A stretch of 17,850 nucleotides of DNA from JANOXC01 sp031418215 (GCA_031418215.1 JANOXC010000063.1:1-17850); one strand, 5' to 3'. Shown: positions 1-7,919, counted from the first letter of the stretch. Notes: generated by a model from the letters alone, not told the origin. Program-made: numbers and translations.

Positions 1-1
1 T

Positions 2-94
2 AATAAAATTACAACAGAAGGAATTTATTTTTTAACAACAAAGTATGCATCAGGCAAAGAAATAAATACTAATGCGTTTATTTATAAAAAGTAA
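2..94 (+). CDS. C-terminal end of a type IX secretion (T9SS) cargo protein, partial
   Basis: The window opens inside a reading frame (codons from position 2) that ends at TAA 92-94. The 30 visible residues contain TEGIYFLTTKYASG and end in AFIYKK. The GIY-(F/V)-L pattern followed by a polar turn and a basic C-terminus is typical of the last strands of the type A T9SS sorting domain, which directs proteins across the Bacteroidota outer membrane and is removed at the surface. Nothing can be said about the function of the missing N-terminal part. The next gene also ends in such a domain, so two secreted-protein genes lie in tandem. The coding frame is clear; the family call rests on a short stretch. 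Confidence 0.6.
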   Translation, partial: NKITTEGIYFLTTKYASGKEINTNAFIYKK

Positions 95-102
95 AACATA
101 AT

Positions 103-132
103 GGGCCGGTATATCGTAAGGTATATCGGCCC
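103..132 (+). terminator. Hairpin terminator after the first T9SS gene
   Basis: GGGCCGGTATAT (103-114) pairs with GTATATCGGCCC (121-132) across a 6-base loop, giving 12 pairs of which two are G-T. It starts nine bases after the upstream stop codon. No T-tract follows (the next bases are ATTCATTA), so it is either a weak intrinsic terminator or an mRNA 3'-end stabiliser. Confidence 0.55.
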
Positions 133-148
133 ATTCATTACATTAATA

Positions 149-1102
149 ATGAAGCAAATTTTATTTAATATATATATTTTCAACATAGCAATATTTTGCC
201 ATGCTGTTGCACAATCTAATCTAGTGCCAAATAGCAGCTTTGAAAACTATAGTAATTGCCCATTAACTATTTCCCAAATTGATAGTGCTACTGCATGGTT
301 TCAACCCAATACTTATGGAAGCAGCACAGATTATTTTAATTCATGCACAGCTTGGAATTATGTTTCTGTTCCATCAAATATGTTTGGGTTTCAGTACGCA
401 AAAAGTGGCAATGCTTATGCAGGTATAACAGTATATCTTGGGCAGCAATACAATTATCGTGAGTATCTCGAAGTTGAATTGACCGACACAATGATTGCCG
501 GGGAGCAATATTGCGTTTCATTTTATGTTTCATTAGCTGATATCATGCAATACGGTATCAATAGAATAGGGGCTTACATTTCCAACAATCCTGTCTATTA
601 TAATAGCCCTTCCTATCAACCAATTTTAGTACAACCACAAGTAGAAAACAATTCCGGTGTAATATCTGACACTTCTAATTGGAAATTAGTTAGTGGAGTA
701 TATATTGCCAACGGCGGTGAAAAATATTTAACTATTGGTAATTTCTACAATGATAGCAACACAACGGTCTCTTTGGTTCATCCCAATCAACCGGCATCCT
801 GGGCTTATTATTACATTGATGATGTGAGCGTAGTCCATGGCCTTTGCAGTACCGGAATTATTGAAAACAGCAGGCAAGAAGAACCACTTATTTTATCTCC
901 TAATCCGGCAAGAGAAAAAGTAACAATAAACATTAAGAGGGATGAAAAAATAAGCGTATTTTCAATTGAAGGAAGGTTGTTGTTGGAAGATTTTGAAAGT
1001 ACAACAGTTGATGTATCGGAATGGGATGATGGAATATACATCGTAAGGGCAACTGCTGAAGATGGAAGATTAAGGGTTGGGAAATTGATTGTTTCAAGGT
1101 AA
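149..1102 (+). CDS. Secreted protein with C-terminal T9SS type A sorting domain
   Basis: The protein is predicted to be secreted through the Sec and type IX pathways; the role of its body is unknown. I place the start at ATG 149. An in-frame ATG at 101 exists, but its 16 extra codons lie in the terminator hairpin of the preceding gene, and the protein from 149 begins with a normal signal peptide (MKQILFNIYIFNIAIF, then AVAQ before the mature SNLVPNSSFE). The NLVPNSSFE...NCP opening resembles N-terminal beta-sandwich, carbohydrate-binding-like domains in Bacteroidota exported proteins, and the middle is rich in Asn, Tyr and Ser. About 70 C-terminal residues form the sorting domain: LSPNPAREKVTI, then FSIEGRLL, then DDGIYIVRA and a basic end. 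From 149 it is 317 residues. No -7 box is evident just upstream. Confidence 0.8.
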   Translation: MKQILFNIYIFNIAIFCHAVAQSNLVPNSSFENYSNCPLTISQIDSATAWFQPNTYGSSTDYFNSCTAWNYVSVPSNMFGFQYAKSGNAYAGITVYLGQQYNYREYLEVELTDTMIAGEQYCVSFYVSLADIMQYGINRIGAYISNNPVYYNSPSYQPILVQPQVENNSGVISDTSNWKLVSGVYIANGGEKYLTIGNFYNDSNTTVSLVHPNQPASWAYYYIDDVSVVHGLCSTGIIENSRQEEPLILSPNPAREKVTINIKRDEKISVFSIEGRLLLEDFESTTVDVSEWDDGIYIVRATAEDGRLRVGKLIVSR

Positions 1103-1296
1103 AAATTGCACCCTTGACAATAATTCCAACAAGAAAGCTGTAATTAAGTATTGAATATTTAGTAATCCATTTTATTTTTTCAATAGCAAGAACAATTTTA
1201 TTTCTTGCCCTGCTTTTTTGATGTCTGTGGCAGGAAGAACGGCCATCGGTTTTCGAAGAATATTGCTAATTATCAAAAAGATTACCCATAAAAAAT

Positions 1297-1304
1297 TAAA
1301 TTTG
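1297..1304 (+). promoter_or_regulatory. Bacteroidota-type -7 promoter box for the B12-binding gene
   Basis: TAAATTTG fits TAnnTTTG and ends 17 bases before ATG 1322. No well-spaced -33 TTG is present. The 194 bases before it (1103-1296) hold no gene, only an imperfect hairpin at 1202-1213/1230-1239 with a two-base bulge. Confidence 0.5.
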
Positions 1305-1321
1305 TCGGGCTTTAGATAAAC

Positions 1322-1729
1322 ATGAACCGACCAATCAGGGTATTAATAGCAAAAGTAGGACTCGATGGCCACGACCGGGGCGCTAAAGTCATTGCTTCCT
1401 TTCTGCGTGATGCGGGGATGGAAGTCATCTATACAGGACTTCGTCAAACACCTGAAATGGTAGTGAATGCAGCTATGCAGGAAGACGTGGATGCTATTGG
1501 TGTGAGCATCCTTTCAGGCGCACATATGACGGTTTTTCCTCGAATATTAAATCTAATGAAAGAAAAACAAATGAACGATGTACTGCTCACAGGCGGCGGT
1601 ATCATTCCTGATGAGGACATGAAAAAACTTCAGGACATGGGCTGCGGAAAATTATTCCCGCCCGGAACTGAAACTGGACAGATTGTGGAATATATATCAG
1701 GATTTGTGAAGGAGCACCGGAAGTTTTAA
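1322..1729 (+). CDS. Stand-alone cobalamin (B12)-binding subunit of an acyl-CoA mutase
   Basis: This 135-residue protein is a complete B12-binding domain of the methylmalonyl-CoA/isobutyryl-CoA mutase type. The signature D-x-H-x-x-G (Asp15, His17, Gly20), then 41 residues, S-x-L (Ser62, Leu64), then 26 residues, and GG (91-92) fits the family spacing exactly. His17 would be the lower axial ligand to cobalt. Such proteins bind adenosylcobalamin and join a separate catalytic TIM-barrel subunit for radical carbon-skeleton rearrangement, for example succinyl-CoA/methylmalonyl-CoA or isobutyryl-CoA/butyryl-CoA. Here the domain is free, about the size of the small subunit of two-part mutases; no large subunit lies in the window. 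An enoyl-CoA hydratase follows after 139 bases, which suggests short-chain acyl-CoA metabolism. meaB, the mutase chaperone, is at the other end of the window. Which mutase it serves cannot be told. Confidence 0.9.
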   Translation: MNRPIRVLIAKVGLDGHDRGAKVIASFLRDAGMEVIYTGLRQTPEMVVNAAMQEDVDAIGVSILSGAHMTVFPRILNLMKEKQMNDVLLTGGGIIPDEDMKKLQDMGCGKLFPPGTETGQIVEYISGFVKEHRKF

Positions 1730-1776
1730 TTTGAAAATTCGACAATTTGAGAATTTGAAAAATGAAGAATAGTCTA

Positions 1777-1808
1777 CTCCCTCTCCCTTGGAGAGGGCAG
1801 GGGTGAGG
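1777..1808 (+). repeat. Palindromic intergenic repeat, copy 1
   Basis: A C-rich then G-rich element in the gap after the B12-binding gene. Its core CCCTCTCC (1779-1786) pairs with GGAGAGGG (1790-1797) over a three-base loop, followed by CAGGGGTGAGG. A near-identical copy lies inverted at 16944-16979. It looks like a dispersed REP-like element; similar CCCTCTCC/GGAGAGGG elements are, as I recall, common between genes in Bacteroidota. Confidence 0.75.
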
Positions 1809-1868
1809 TCACAATGCTGATGTGAAAACAAAATATTAATCGAGTCAGAATATTAAAATCACGAATAA

Positions 1869-2648
1869 ATGTTCTACAATAATATATTAACGGAAAACAA
1901 AGACAAGGTTTGCATCATCACCGTTAACCGTCCCGATAAACTCAATGCTTTGAACCATCAAACCATTCAGGAGATTGGAAAGGCTGTTGCTGTTGCTGAA
2001 AAAGATTCCAATGTACATGCTATTATTATTACAGGATCAGGCAACAAAGCATTTATTGCAGGCGCAGACATTTCAGAATTCAGCGCTTTTTCTATTGAAG
2101 AAGGAAAGAAGTTGTCGGCCGACGGACACAAAGTTTTTAATGCTGTAGAGGCTTGTTCAAAACCTGTTATTGCAGCCGTCAACGGTTTTGCCCTTGGTGG
2201 AGGATGTGAACTGGCAATGGCTTGTCACATGCGCATTGCATCAAACAATGCAAAGTTCGGACAGCCGGAAGTAAAACTTGGATTGATACCAGGATATGGC
2301 GGGACGCAACGGCTGCCGCAGTTAATAGGCAAAGCAAAAGCAATGGAATTATTAATGACAGCTGATATGATTGGTGCTGATGAAGCATTTACGCTTGGAT
2401 TAGTGAACTATGTTACAACACCGGAAGTGTTATTGGATAAATGTATGGAAGTGCTTAATAAAATTATGGCGCAAGCCCCTATGGCAATAGCGGCTATTGT
2501 TAAAAGTGTGAATGCACATTACGAAAAATCAACAGATGGTTATCACACAGAAGTTGATTCATTTGGCGAATGTTTCAACACCGCAGATTTTAAGGAAGGC
2601 ACGCAAGCATTTATAGAGAAGCGCAAAGCTGTGTTCAACGGAAAATGA
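1869..2648 (+). CDS. Enoyl-CoA hydratase (crotonase family)
   Basis: The predicted reaction is reversible addition of water to trans-2-enoyl-CoA, giving 3-hydroxyacyl-CoA, in fatty-acid or amino-acid breakdown or butyrate-type pathways. At 259 residues it is of standard single-domain length. The N-terminus TVNRPDKLNALN is typical. Oxyanion-hole segments are FIAGADI (62-68) and ALGGGCE (108-114). Both catalytic glutamates of true hydratases are present: Glu114 in GGGCE and Glu134 in FGQPE, followed by LGLIPGYGGTQRL. This favours a hydratase over an isomerase or other crotonase that lacks one Glu. The start gives the usual family N-terminus. It follows the B12-binding subunit and sits 21 bases before acylphosphatase, so at least the latter pair is probably co-transcribed. 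The exact chain-length preference cannot be read from sequence. Confidence 0.9.
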   Translation: MFYNNILTENKDKVCIITVNRPDKLNALNHQTIQEIGKAVAVAEKDSNVHAIIITGSGNKAFIAGADISEFSAFSIEEGKKLSADGHKVFNAVEACSKPVIAAVNGFALGGGCELAMACHMRIASNNAKFGQPEVKLGLIPGYGGTQRLPQLIGKAKAMELLMTADMIGADEAFTLGLVNYVTTPEVLLDKCMEVLNKIMAQAPMAIAAIVKSVNAHYEKSTDGYHTEVDSFGECFNTADFKEGTQAFIEKRKAVFNGK

Positions 2649-2669
2649 TTTATACACGATTGGATAACG

Positions 2670-2945
2670 ATGCAATATGTGCAGATTACTGTTGAAGGGA
2701 AAGTACAAGGAGTGTTTTTTCGTAAGCATGCACAACAGGTTGCAATTAAACTTCGTTTAAATGGATTTGTTAGAAACAGCAGAGATGGTTCTGTATATAT
2801 AGAAGCATGTGGTCCCGATGAAAATGTTCAGCAGCTTGTCGTTTGGTGTCACAGCGGCCCAAAGGAAGCAGCGGTATCAGCAGTAAGGGTTAGCAACATT
2901 GAACCGCGGGCGTATCATCAATTTGAAATAAGGAGTACGGAATAA
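2670..2945 (+). CDS. acyP: Acylphosphatase
   Basis: This small cytoplasmic enzyme would hydrolyse the carboxyl-phosphate bond of acyl phosphates such as acetyl phosphate or carbamoyl phosphate. The 91-residue length and alpha/beta pattern match the family. The phosphate loop GKVQGVFFR (10-18) contains the catalytic Arg18. NGFVRNSRDGSV (from 31) contains the catalytic Asn36, corresponding to Arg23 and Asn41 of the human enzyme. The start codon is 21 bases after the crotonase stop, which suggests an operon. The physiological substrate is uncertain, as for most bacterial acylphosphatases. Confidence 0.92.
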   Translation: MQYVQITVEGKVQGVFFRKHAQQVAIKLRLNGFVRNSRDGSVYIEACGPDENVQQLVVWCHSGPKEAAVSAVRVSNIEPRAYHQFEIRSTE

Positions 2946-2979
2946 ATATATATAGCATACTCGTAACCAAAAACAAAAA

Positions 2980-4455
2980 GTGTCTTCCATCCGAACGCTT
3001 GCCAAACAAACTGCTCTTTACGGAATTAGCAGTATCGTTGGCCGTTTTCTAAATTACTTATTGGTTCCCATTTACACCAGGGTCTTTTTGCCGGAAGCGT
3101 ATGGAGTTATTTCAGAATTTTATGCCTATGTCACTTTCCTGCTTGTTGTTTTTACCTATGGAATGGAGACAGCTTATTTTCATTTCAGCGAAAAGAATCC
3201 CGACAAAACGGTTGCTTACAGGAATGCATTTTCCATGTTATGCATTAGCTCTTTTGTCTTATCAACAATACTGATTATTTGTTCTCATTCCATCGCCAAT
3301 GCTTTAGGTTACCCCACCCATCCGGAATATATCACCTGCTTTGCACTGATCCTTGCTTTTGATGCAATTACCAGTATTTCATTTGCACAACTGCGGCAAC
3401 AAAACAAGGCAAAGAAATTCGCACTCTATAAAACATTGAACATTTTAATCAATATCGGGCTTAATTTATTCTTTCTTGTTGTTGCAAGAACACTTTATGA
3501 AAAAGGGAGTTCGCTTGGTATGCATTTGTACAACCCCGATTTTGGCGTCGGATATGTTTTTGTGGCAAACCTTGTCGCCAGTGCTGCAACAGTTTTGTTT
3601 TTTACCGGATCATTCAAATCATTTACGACCAAGCTTGATGCGGTGCTCGTAAAAAAAATGATTTTATATGCATTGCCACTGATGATTGCAGGTTTCGCAG
3701 GAATGATCAATGAAACACTTGATCGCGCCATCTATAAATACCTCATCCCCGACAGGGCTATTGCCTTACATCAATTAGGGATTTACAGTGCCTGTTATAA
3801 GATTGCCATTTTCATGACGCTGTTCATTCAAACCTATCGTTATGCCGCTGAACCGTTTTTCTTTTCACAACAGCACAAGGAGAACAGCAGACAACTGTAT
3901 GCCGCGGTGATGAACTATTTTGTTGCAGCTTGTTGTATTATTTTCGTCGGCGTATTGCTTTACCTGGATTTTTTCATGCATTTTATTGGCGAAGCCTACC
4001 GAGAAGGAGTTGGTGTAGTTCCCGTATTGTTGTTCGCCAATCTTTGTCTGGGTATATATATAAATCTTTCCATCTGGTATAAACTTTCCGGCGACACACA
4101 TTATGGGGCATGGTTTTCCATCGTTGGTGCAGTAATCACCATTGTGTTGTTACTGGTGTTGGTTCCGCTTTTCGGGTATATGGGTGCAGCATGGGCAACG
4201 CTGATCTGCTATGCTTCCATGATGATCCTTTCATTTGTTACAGGACAAAAGAAATTCCCCATTCCTTATCGAACAGACTTACTTTTATTGTTAATCACGT
4301 CCAGCCTTTTATTGTATGGAATAAGCTTGAAAATCCACAATATATTTTCTTCCTTTATTGCCATTGAAACGGTAAAAGCGGTAATGCTGTTAATTTATAT
4401 CGGCATTGTTTATAAACTAGTACGGTCGGGAAATAAGCCGGTGAAAGTGGATTAA
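2980..4455 (+). CDS. Polysaccharide flippase (Wzx-like, MOP superfamily)
   Basis: A 491-residue, very hydrophobic protein with about 12 or more predicted membrane segments over its full length. Its opening, SSIRTLAKQTALYGISSIVGRFLNYLLVPIYT, matches the N-terminus of oligosaccharide flippases. Family members move lipid-linked sugar units across the inner membrane for O-antigen, capsule or exopolysaccharide assembly. The start is GTG 2980 in an A-rich context (ACAAAAAGTG). I accept it because the protein then begins at the usual family point and no ATG fits. Short charged loops such as SEKNPDKTVAYR separate the helices. It lies between the acylphosphatase and dut genes, with a sugar nucleotidyltransferase two genes on. 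No glycosyltransferases are adjacent, so the exported glycan is unknown. Confidence 0.88.
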   Translation: MSSIRTLAKQTALYGISSIVGRFLNYLLVPIYTRVFLPEAYGVISEFYAYVTFLLVVFTYGMETAYFHFSEKNPDKTVAYRNAFSMLCISSFVLSTILIICSHSIANALGYPTHPEYITCFALILAFDAITSISFAQLRQQNKAKKFALYKTLNILINIGLNLFFLVVARTLYEKGSSLGMHLYNPDFGVGYVFVANLVASAATVLFFTGSFKSFTTKLDAVLVKKMILYALPLMIAGFAGMINETLDRAIYKYLIPDRAIALHQLGIYSACYKIAIFMTLFIQTYRYAAEPFFFSQQHKENSRQLYAAVMNYFVAACCIIFVGVLLYLDFFMHFIGEAYREGVGVVPVLLFANLCLGIYINLSIWYKLSGDTHYGAWFSIVGAVITIVLLLVLVPLFGYMGAAWATLICYASMMILSFVTGQKKFPIPYRTDLLLLLITSSLLLYGISLKIHNIFSSFIAIETVKAVMLLIYIGIVYKLVRSGNKPVKVD

Positions 4456-4494
4456 AAGTCTTAACTAATATTCAAAAACCCGTCCGGTGAATCA

Positions 4495-4502
4495 TAACTT
4501 TG
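4495..4502 (+). promoter_or_regulatory. -7 promoter box for dut
   Basis: TAACTTTG matches TAnnTTTG and ends 24 bases before ATG 4527. Its last three bases are the TTG of a longer in-frame start at 4500. A transcript beginning about 5-8 bases further on would not contain that TTG, which is the main reason for choosing ATG 4527. Confidence 0.6.
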
Positions 4503-4526
4503 CAGTACGATTTAACAAAACAGCAA

Positions 4527-4964
4527 ATGCGTATTTCCATCTCCATCATCAATCAATCAAAACACCCTTTACCGGCCTATGAAACCAACGCTTCTGCAGG
4601 GATGGACCTGCGTGCCAACATTAACGAGCCTATAGTGCTTCTTCCTTTGCAACGCTCCCTAATACCAACCGGATTATTCATAGCCATCCCTGAAGGCATT
4701 GAGGCCCAGATTCGCCCAAGGAGTGGATTGGCTTTTAAACATGGCATCACCGTTTTGAATAGTCCCGGAACGATTGACGCTGACTACCGCGGGGAGATAA
4801 AGGTGTTATTGGTGAATTTATCTGATACTCCTTTCGAAATAAAAGATGGTGACAGAATTGCACAACTCATTGTGGCAAAACATGAAAATGTTGAGTGGGC
4901 ATTGACGGAGGAATTGATGGAAACAAAGCGGGGCGCAGGTGGGTTTGGAAGTACAGGGAAATAA
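4527..4964 (+). CDS. dut: dUTP diphosphatase (dUTPase)
   Basis: Converts dUTP to dUMP and diphosphate, keeping uracil out of DNA and supplying dUMP for dTMP synthesis; the active form is a trimer. From ATG 4527 the protein has 145 residues, the usual length, and starts MRISISIINQSKHPLPAYET like its relatives. All five motifs are present in order: SAGMDLRA (23-30), RPRSGLA (63-69), GTIDADYRGE (81-90, with the catalytic Asp), GDRIAQLI (108-115), and the flexible C-terminal RGAGGFGSTG (135-144) that closes over the substrate. A frame extension to TTG 4500 would add nine residues but overlaps the promoter box. The gene stands between two surface-sugar genes, a chromosomal neighbourhood rather than a functional link. 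Confidence 0.96.
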   Translation: MRISISIINQSKHPLPAYETNASAGMDLRANINEPIVLLPLQRSLIPTGLFIAIPEGIEAQIRPRSGLAFKHGITVLNSPGTIDADYRGEIKVLLVNLSDTPFEIKDGDRIAQLIVAKHENVEWALTEELMETKRGAGGFGSTGK

Positions 4965-5064
4965 CCTTTTTTTCATTTTAACAGGCCAGATTTTCAATGA
5001 TTTTGTTCAACAACATACCGTGTATATTAATACTGTATTTACTCCTTGCTTAAGACTAGTTGAA

Positions 5065-5072
5065 TACCTTTG
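5065..5072 (+). promoter_or_regulatory. -7 promoter box for the nucleotidyltransferase gene
   Basis: TACCTTTG fits TAnnTTTG and ends 23 bases before ATG 5096. A TTG at 5046-5048 lies 16 bases upstream, slightly close for a -33 element. The box falls inside the longer open frame that begins with TTG 5060, which argues against that start. Confidence 0.55.
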
Positions 5073-5095
5073 CCACTTCATTTAAAAAAGGTAAT

Positions 5096-6097
5096 ATGAA
5101 GATTATTGTTCCAATGGCCGGCATGGGTAAAAGAATGCGGCCCCACACCCTCACTACTGCCAAACCCCTTATTCCTGTTGGAGGAAAGCCCATTGTACAG
5201 CATTTGATGGAAGACATCATCAGAATGTGCAATGATAAGGTAGAAGAAATAGCCTATGTAGTTGGTCATTTTGGAGAAGAAGTAGAGCGGAACTTAATAA
5301 AGATTGCAGAGTCTTTAGGAGCAAAAGGAACCATTTATTATCAGGACGAGCCCCTTGGAACGGCACATGCCATTTTATGTGCTGAACCTTCTTTAAGCGG
5401 GCGAATGGTTATTGCTTTCGCCGACACCCTCTTTCGTGCTGAATTTCACATGCCGGAAGATTGTGATGGCGTAATTTGGGTAAAACAGATTGAAGATCCG
5501 CGTCAGTTTGGCGTTGTTAAAGTTACAAAAGATGATGTGATTACCGACTTTGTGGAGAAGCCGAAAGAATTTATATCTGACCTTGCCATCATTGGTATTT
5601 ATTATGTGAATGATGGTAACAATCTCAAAAAGGAATTGCAATATCTGATTGATAATAATATTAAAGACAAAGGCGAATATCAGTTGACCAATGCCTTGGA
5701 AAACATGAAAAACAAAGGTCTTCGGTTAAAGGCCGGTAAGGTGGATGAATGGCTTGATTGCGGAAATAAAGATGCAACGGTTTATACCAATAAAAGAGTG
5801 CTTGAAATTAAATATCCTGCTTCTCACATTTCCCCATCGGCTCAATTAAAAAACAGTGTTGTTGTTCATCCCTGTTTTATTGCTGATGATGTTATTCTTG
5901 AAAACACAGTGGTTGGCCCTCACGTTTCTGTAGGAGCTAAAACAGTGATAAAATCAACAGTAGTTACCAACAGTATTATACAAACCAACAATGTAATTAG
6001 TGATGCAACAATCACCAATTCACTTATTGGTAATTTTGTTAATTACAAAGGCAAGGCCGACGACTTGAGTATTGGCGACTATTCTGCCGGTGCATGA
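5096..6097 (+). CDS. Sugar-1-phosphate nucleotidyltransferase with C-terminal hexapeptide repeats
   Basis: Predicted to make an NDP-sugar (for example dTDP- or UDP-glucose-like) from a sugar-1-phosphate and NTP, in the cytoplasm, for surface polysaccharide synthesis. From ATG 5096 it has 333 residues. The Rossmann-like catalytic part begins MKIIVPMAGMGKRMRP, the nucleotide loop G-x-G-x-R-x-x-P (9-16), with Lys23 in AKP. QDEPLGTAHA (83-92), the metal-binding Asp110 in FAD, and FVEKP (152-156) follow. From about residue 240 the sequence turns into Ile/Val-rich imperfect hexapeptides (SPSAQLKNSVVVHPC, ENTVVGPHVSVGAKT), a left-handed beta-helix as in long RmlA-like and GlmU-like enzymes. No acetyltransferase activity is implied. 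The sugar and base specificity cannot be fixed; the flippase two genes upstream fits a glycan role. Confidence 0.88.
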   Translation: MKIIVPMAGMGKRMRPHTLTTAKPLIPVGGKPIVQHLMEDIIRMCNDKVEEIAYVVGHFGEEVERNLIKIAESLGAKGTIYYQDEPLGTAHAILCAEPSLSGRMVIAFADTLFRAEFHMPEDCDGVIWVKQIEDPRQFGVVKVTKDDVITDFVEKPKEFISDLAIIGIYYVNDGNNLKKELQYLIDNNIKDKGEYQLTNALENMKNKGLRLKAGKVDEWLDCGNKDATVYTNKRVLEIKYPASHISPSAQLKNSVVVHPCFIADDVILENTVVGPHVSVGAKTVIKSTVVTNSIIQTNNVISDATITNSLIGNFVNYKGKADDLSIGDYSAGA

Positions 6098-6146
6098 GTT
6101 GTTGGATATTAATAAATCACCCTTAATTTACAATCACAATAACGGC

Positions 6147-6154
6147 TATTTTTG
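6147..6154 (+). promoter_or_regulatory. -7 promoter box for the TPR/DUF4292/EnvC operon
   Basis: TATTTTTG matches TAnnTTTG and ends 25 bases before ATG 6180, the same spacing as at dut and the nucleotidyltransferase. The next two genes overlap their upstream neighbours and have no room for their own promoters, so this is probably the operon promoter. Confidence 0.5.
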
Positions 6155-6179
6155 ACGTTAGGTTACAAAGGATTTATCA

Positions 6180-7919
6180 ATGAAGTTTATTAACTATATT
6201 ATTTTTATTTCCCTACTGCTTTCACAGTCATGTAAAACGGGGAGCAAGGTTGCTTCAACTCCGGCAACGAAAGCAGCTGAACAAGCAGGCCTGGATGAAA
6301 AACAGGTCAATCTTCAATACAATTATTACAATGCAGTTAAGGAAAAAGTTTTGGGGAATTATGACAAAGCGATTGAGCTTTTTTCACAAGTGTTGCGCAG
6401 CGATCCGAATAACCATGCTGCTATGTATGAGTTGGCCGGTATATATATTGAGAAAAATAAAATCAATGATGCATTACACTTTTCAAAAAATGCTGTTGAA
6501 TTAAATCCCGATAATGAATGGTATCAGCTGCAACTGGCTGAGATTTATAGTAAGACAAACCATACGAAAGAAGCGGTTGCTATTTATGAAAAATTGTCAA
6601 AGCAGCATCCTGAAAGACCGGATTATCTTTTTCAGTGGGCAGAAGCATTGCTCTATGCTGGGAAGCCACTGGAAGCGATCAAAGTGTATGACAAGTTAGA
6701 AGAAACAATTGGAGTGAGCCGCGAGCTTACTGTGCAGAAACAGCGAATTTATTTAAGGCTCGGCAAGACTGACTTAGCAGCAGCGGAGATTGAAAAACTT
6801 ATCAGCCAGAATCCCAATGATCCGGATGGTTATGCCATGTTGATAGACTTGTACCTGGCCAATAACATGAATGATAAAGCGATGGAAACCATTCAACGGC
6901 TTACTGTTGTTGATCCGGAAAACCCACGCATCGCGCTTTCAATGGCTGAATATTACCGCGCTAAAGGAGACAACGACAAATCGTTTATTGAGTTAAAAAA
7001 AGCATTTACATCTCCAAAGTTGAATAGCGACATTAAATTGCAGATATTAACCTCTTACCTTCCATTGGTTCAACAACATCCTGAAATGCTTGAGCAGGCA
7101 TTGGAGCTAAGTAAGTTAATGGCAGAGAATCATCCCACTGAATCTAATGCACACGCCGTATATGGCGACTTTCTTACACTTGCAAAAAAGAATTCCGAAG
7201 CACGTGATCAATACAGGGAGGCTTTGGCTATTGATGGAAAAAACATGCAGGCATGGACACAGCTCCTTATCATTGAATCGGAATTGCGTGATTACAATCC
7301 CATGGAGAAAGAAGCAGACGCAGCGTTGGAACTTTATCCCGAGCAGAGTATATTTTATCTGTTCAGCGGCATAGCAAAGTCGCAAAACAATAAACTGGAT
7401 GATGCCGTTAAAGTTTTGTTGAGTGGAAGCAAGCTTGTTGTTGATAATGATGCGCAGTTATTACAATTTTACAGCAACCTTGGCGATATATATAATAAAC
7501 AAAAAAACTATACAACATCCGATAGTTATTTTGACAAAGCATTAAAATTAAATCCCAAAGACCCAACGATTTTAAATAATTATGCTTACTATCTATCCGT
7601 TCGAAATGAACAACTTGACAAGGCTGATGAAATGTCGAAAAAATCCAATGAGCTGAGTCCAGGACAACCTTCCTATGAAGACACCTATGCATGGATTTTA
7701 TATAAGAAAGGGGATTACGCAGAAGCAAAAAAATGGATAGAGAAAGCCTTGGCCAATGGTGCGGAAAGTAACGGAACCATCCTGGAACACTACGGCGATA
7801 TTATATATAAAATGGGCCAGACAGACGAAGCCGTTAAACAATGGCAAAAGGCAAAGGCAACAGGGGATTATTCCGAATTCCTTGATAGGAAATTAACAGA
7901 CAGAAAGTTGTATGAGTAA
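6180..7919 (+). CDS. TPR-repeat lipoprotein
   Basis: A 579-residue envelope protein built almost wholly of tetratricopeptide repeats. A short hydrophobic leader ends in LLLSQSC with Cys18 as the probable lipid-carrying residue. The -3 position is Ser, so the lipobox is relaxed, as often in Bacteroidota. CKTGSK follows, without an acidic surface-export tail, which suggests it faces the periplasm. Repeats begin near residue 44 (NYDKAIELFSQVLRSDPNN), recur about every 34 residues (INDALHFSKNAVELNPDN, KEAVAIYEKLSKQHPE), and resume strongly after about residue 430 (NYTTSDSYFDKALKLNPKD, DYAEAKKWIEKAL). TPR solenoids are protein-binding scaffolds and have no catalytic residues. The stop overlaps the start of the DUF4292 gene (ATGAGTAA), implying translational coupling. 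A role in outer-membrane or cell-wall assembly is inferred from these neighbours. Confidence 0.85.
   Translation: MKFINYIIFISLLLSQSCKTGSKVASTPATKAAEQAGLDEKQVNLQYNYYNAVKEKVLGNYDKAIELFSQVLRSDPNNHAAMYELAGIYIEKNKINDALHFSKNAVELNPDNEWYQLQLAEIYSKTNHTKEAVAIYEKLSKQHPERPDYLFQWAEALLYAGKPLEAIKVYDKLEETIGVSRELTVQKQRIYLRLGKTDLAAAEIEKLISQNPNDPDGYAMLIDLYLANNMNDKAMETIQRLTVVDPENPRIALSMAEYYRAKGDNDKSFIELKKAFTSPKLNSDIKLQILTSYLPLVQQHPEMLEQALELSKLMAENHPTESNAHAVYGDFLTLAKKNSEARDQYREALAIDGKNMQAWTQLLIIESELRDYNPMEKEADAALELYPEQSIFYLFSGIAKSQNNKLDDAVKVLLSGSKLVVDNDAQLLQFYSNLGDIYNKQKNYTTSDSYFDKALKLNPKDPTILNNYAYYLSVRNEQLDKADEMSKKSNELSPGQPSYEDTYAWILYKKGDYAEAKKWIEKALANGAESNGTILEHYGDIIYKMGQTDEAVKQWQKAKATGDYSEFLDRKLTDRKLYE

Noticed and set aside
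1202..1239. Possible hairpin or leader RNA before the B12-binding gene
   Set aside because: The stem has a two-base bulge and a 16-base loop, with no T-tract and none of the B12 riboswitch blocks seen at 16707-16900; too weak to call.
4110..4367. Plus-strand open frame of 85 codons within the flippase gene
   Set aside because: It overlaps the flippase in another frame, and the flippase frame is intact through its membrane helices.
4500..4526. Longer dUTPase start at TTG 4500
   Set aside because: The TTG is the end of the -7 promoter box TAACTTTG, and homologues start near MRISISIINQ at ATG 4527.
5060..5095. Longer nucleotidyltransferase start at TTG 5060
   Set aside because: The extra 12 codons overlap the TACCTTTG promoter box, while the family begins directly with MKIIVPMAG at 5096.
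7408..7728. Minus-strand open frame of 106 codons within the TPR gene
   Set aside because: It is a shadow of the TPR repeat coding sequence; the plus-strand frame is continuous, with clear repeats.
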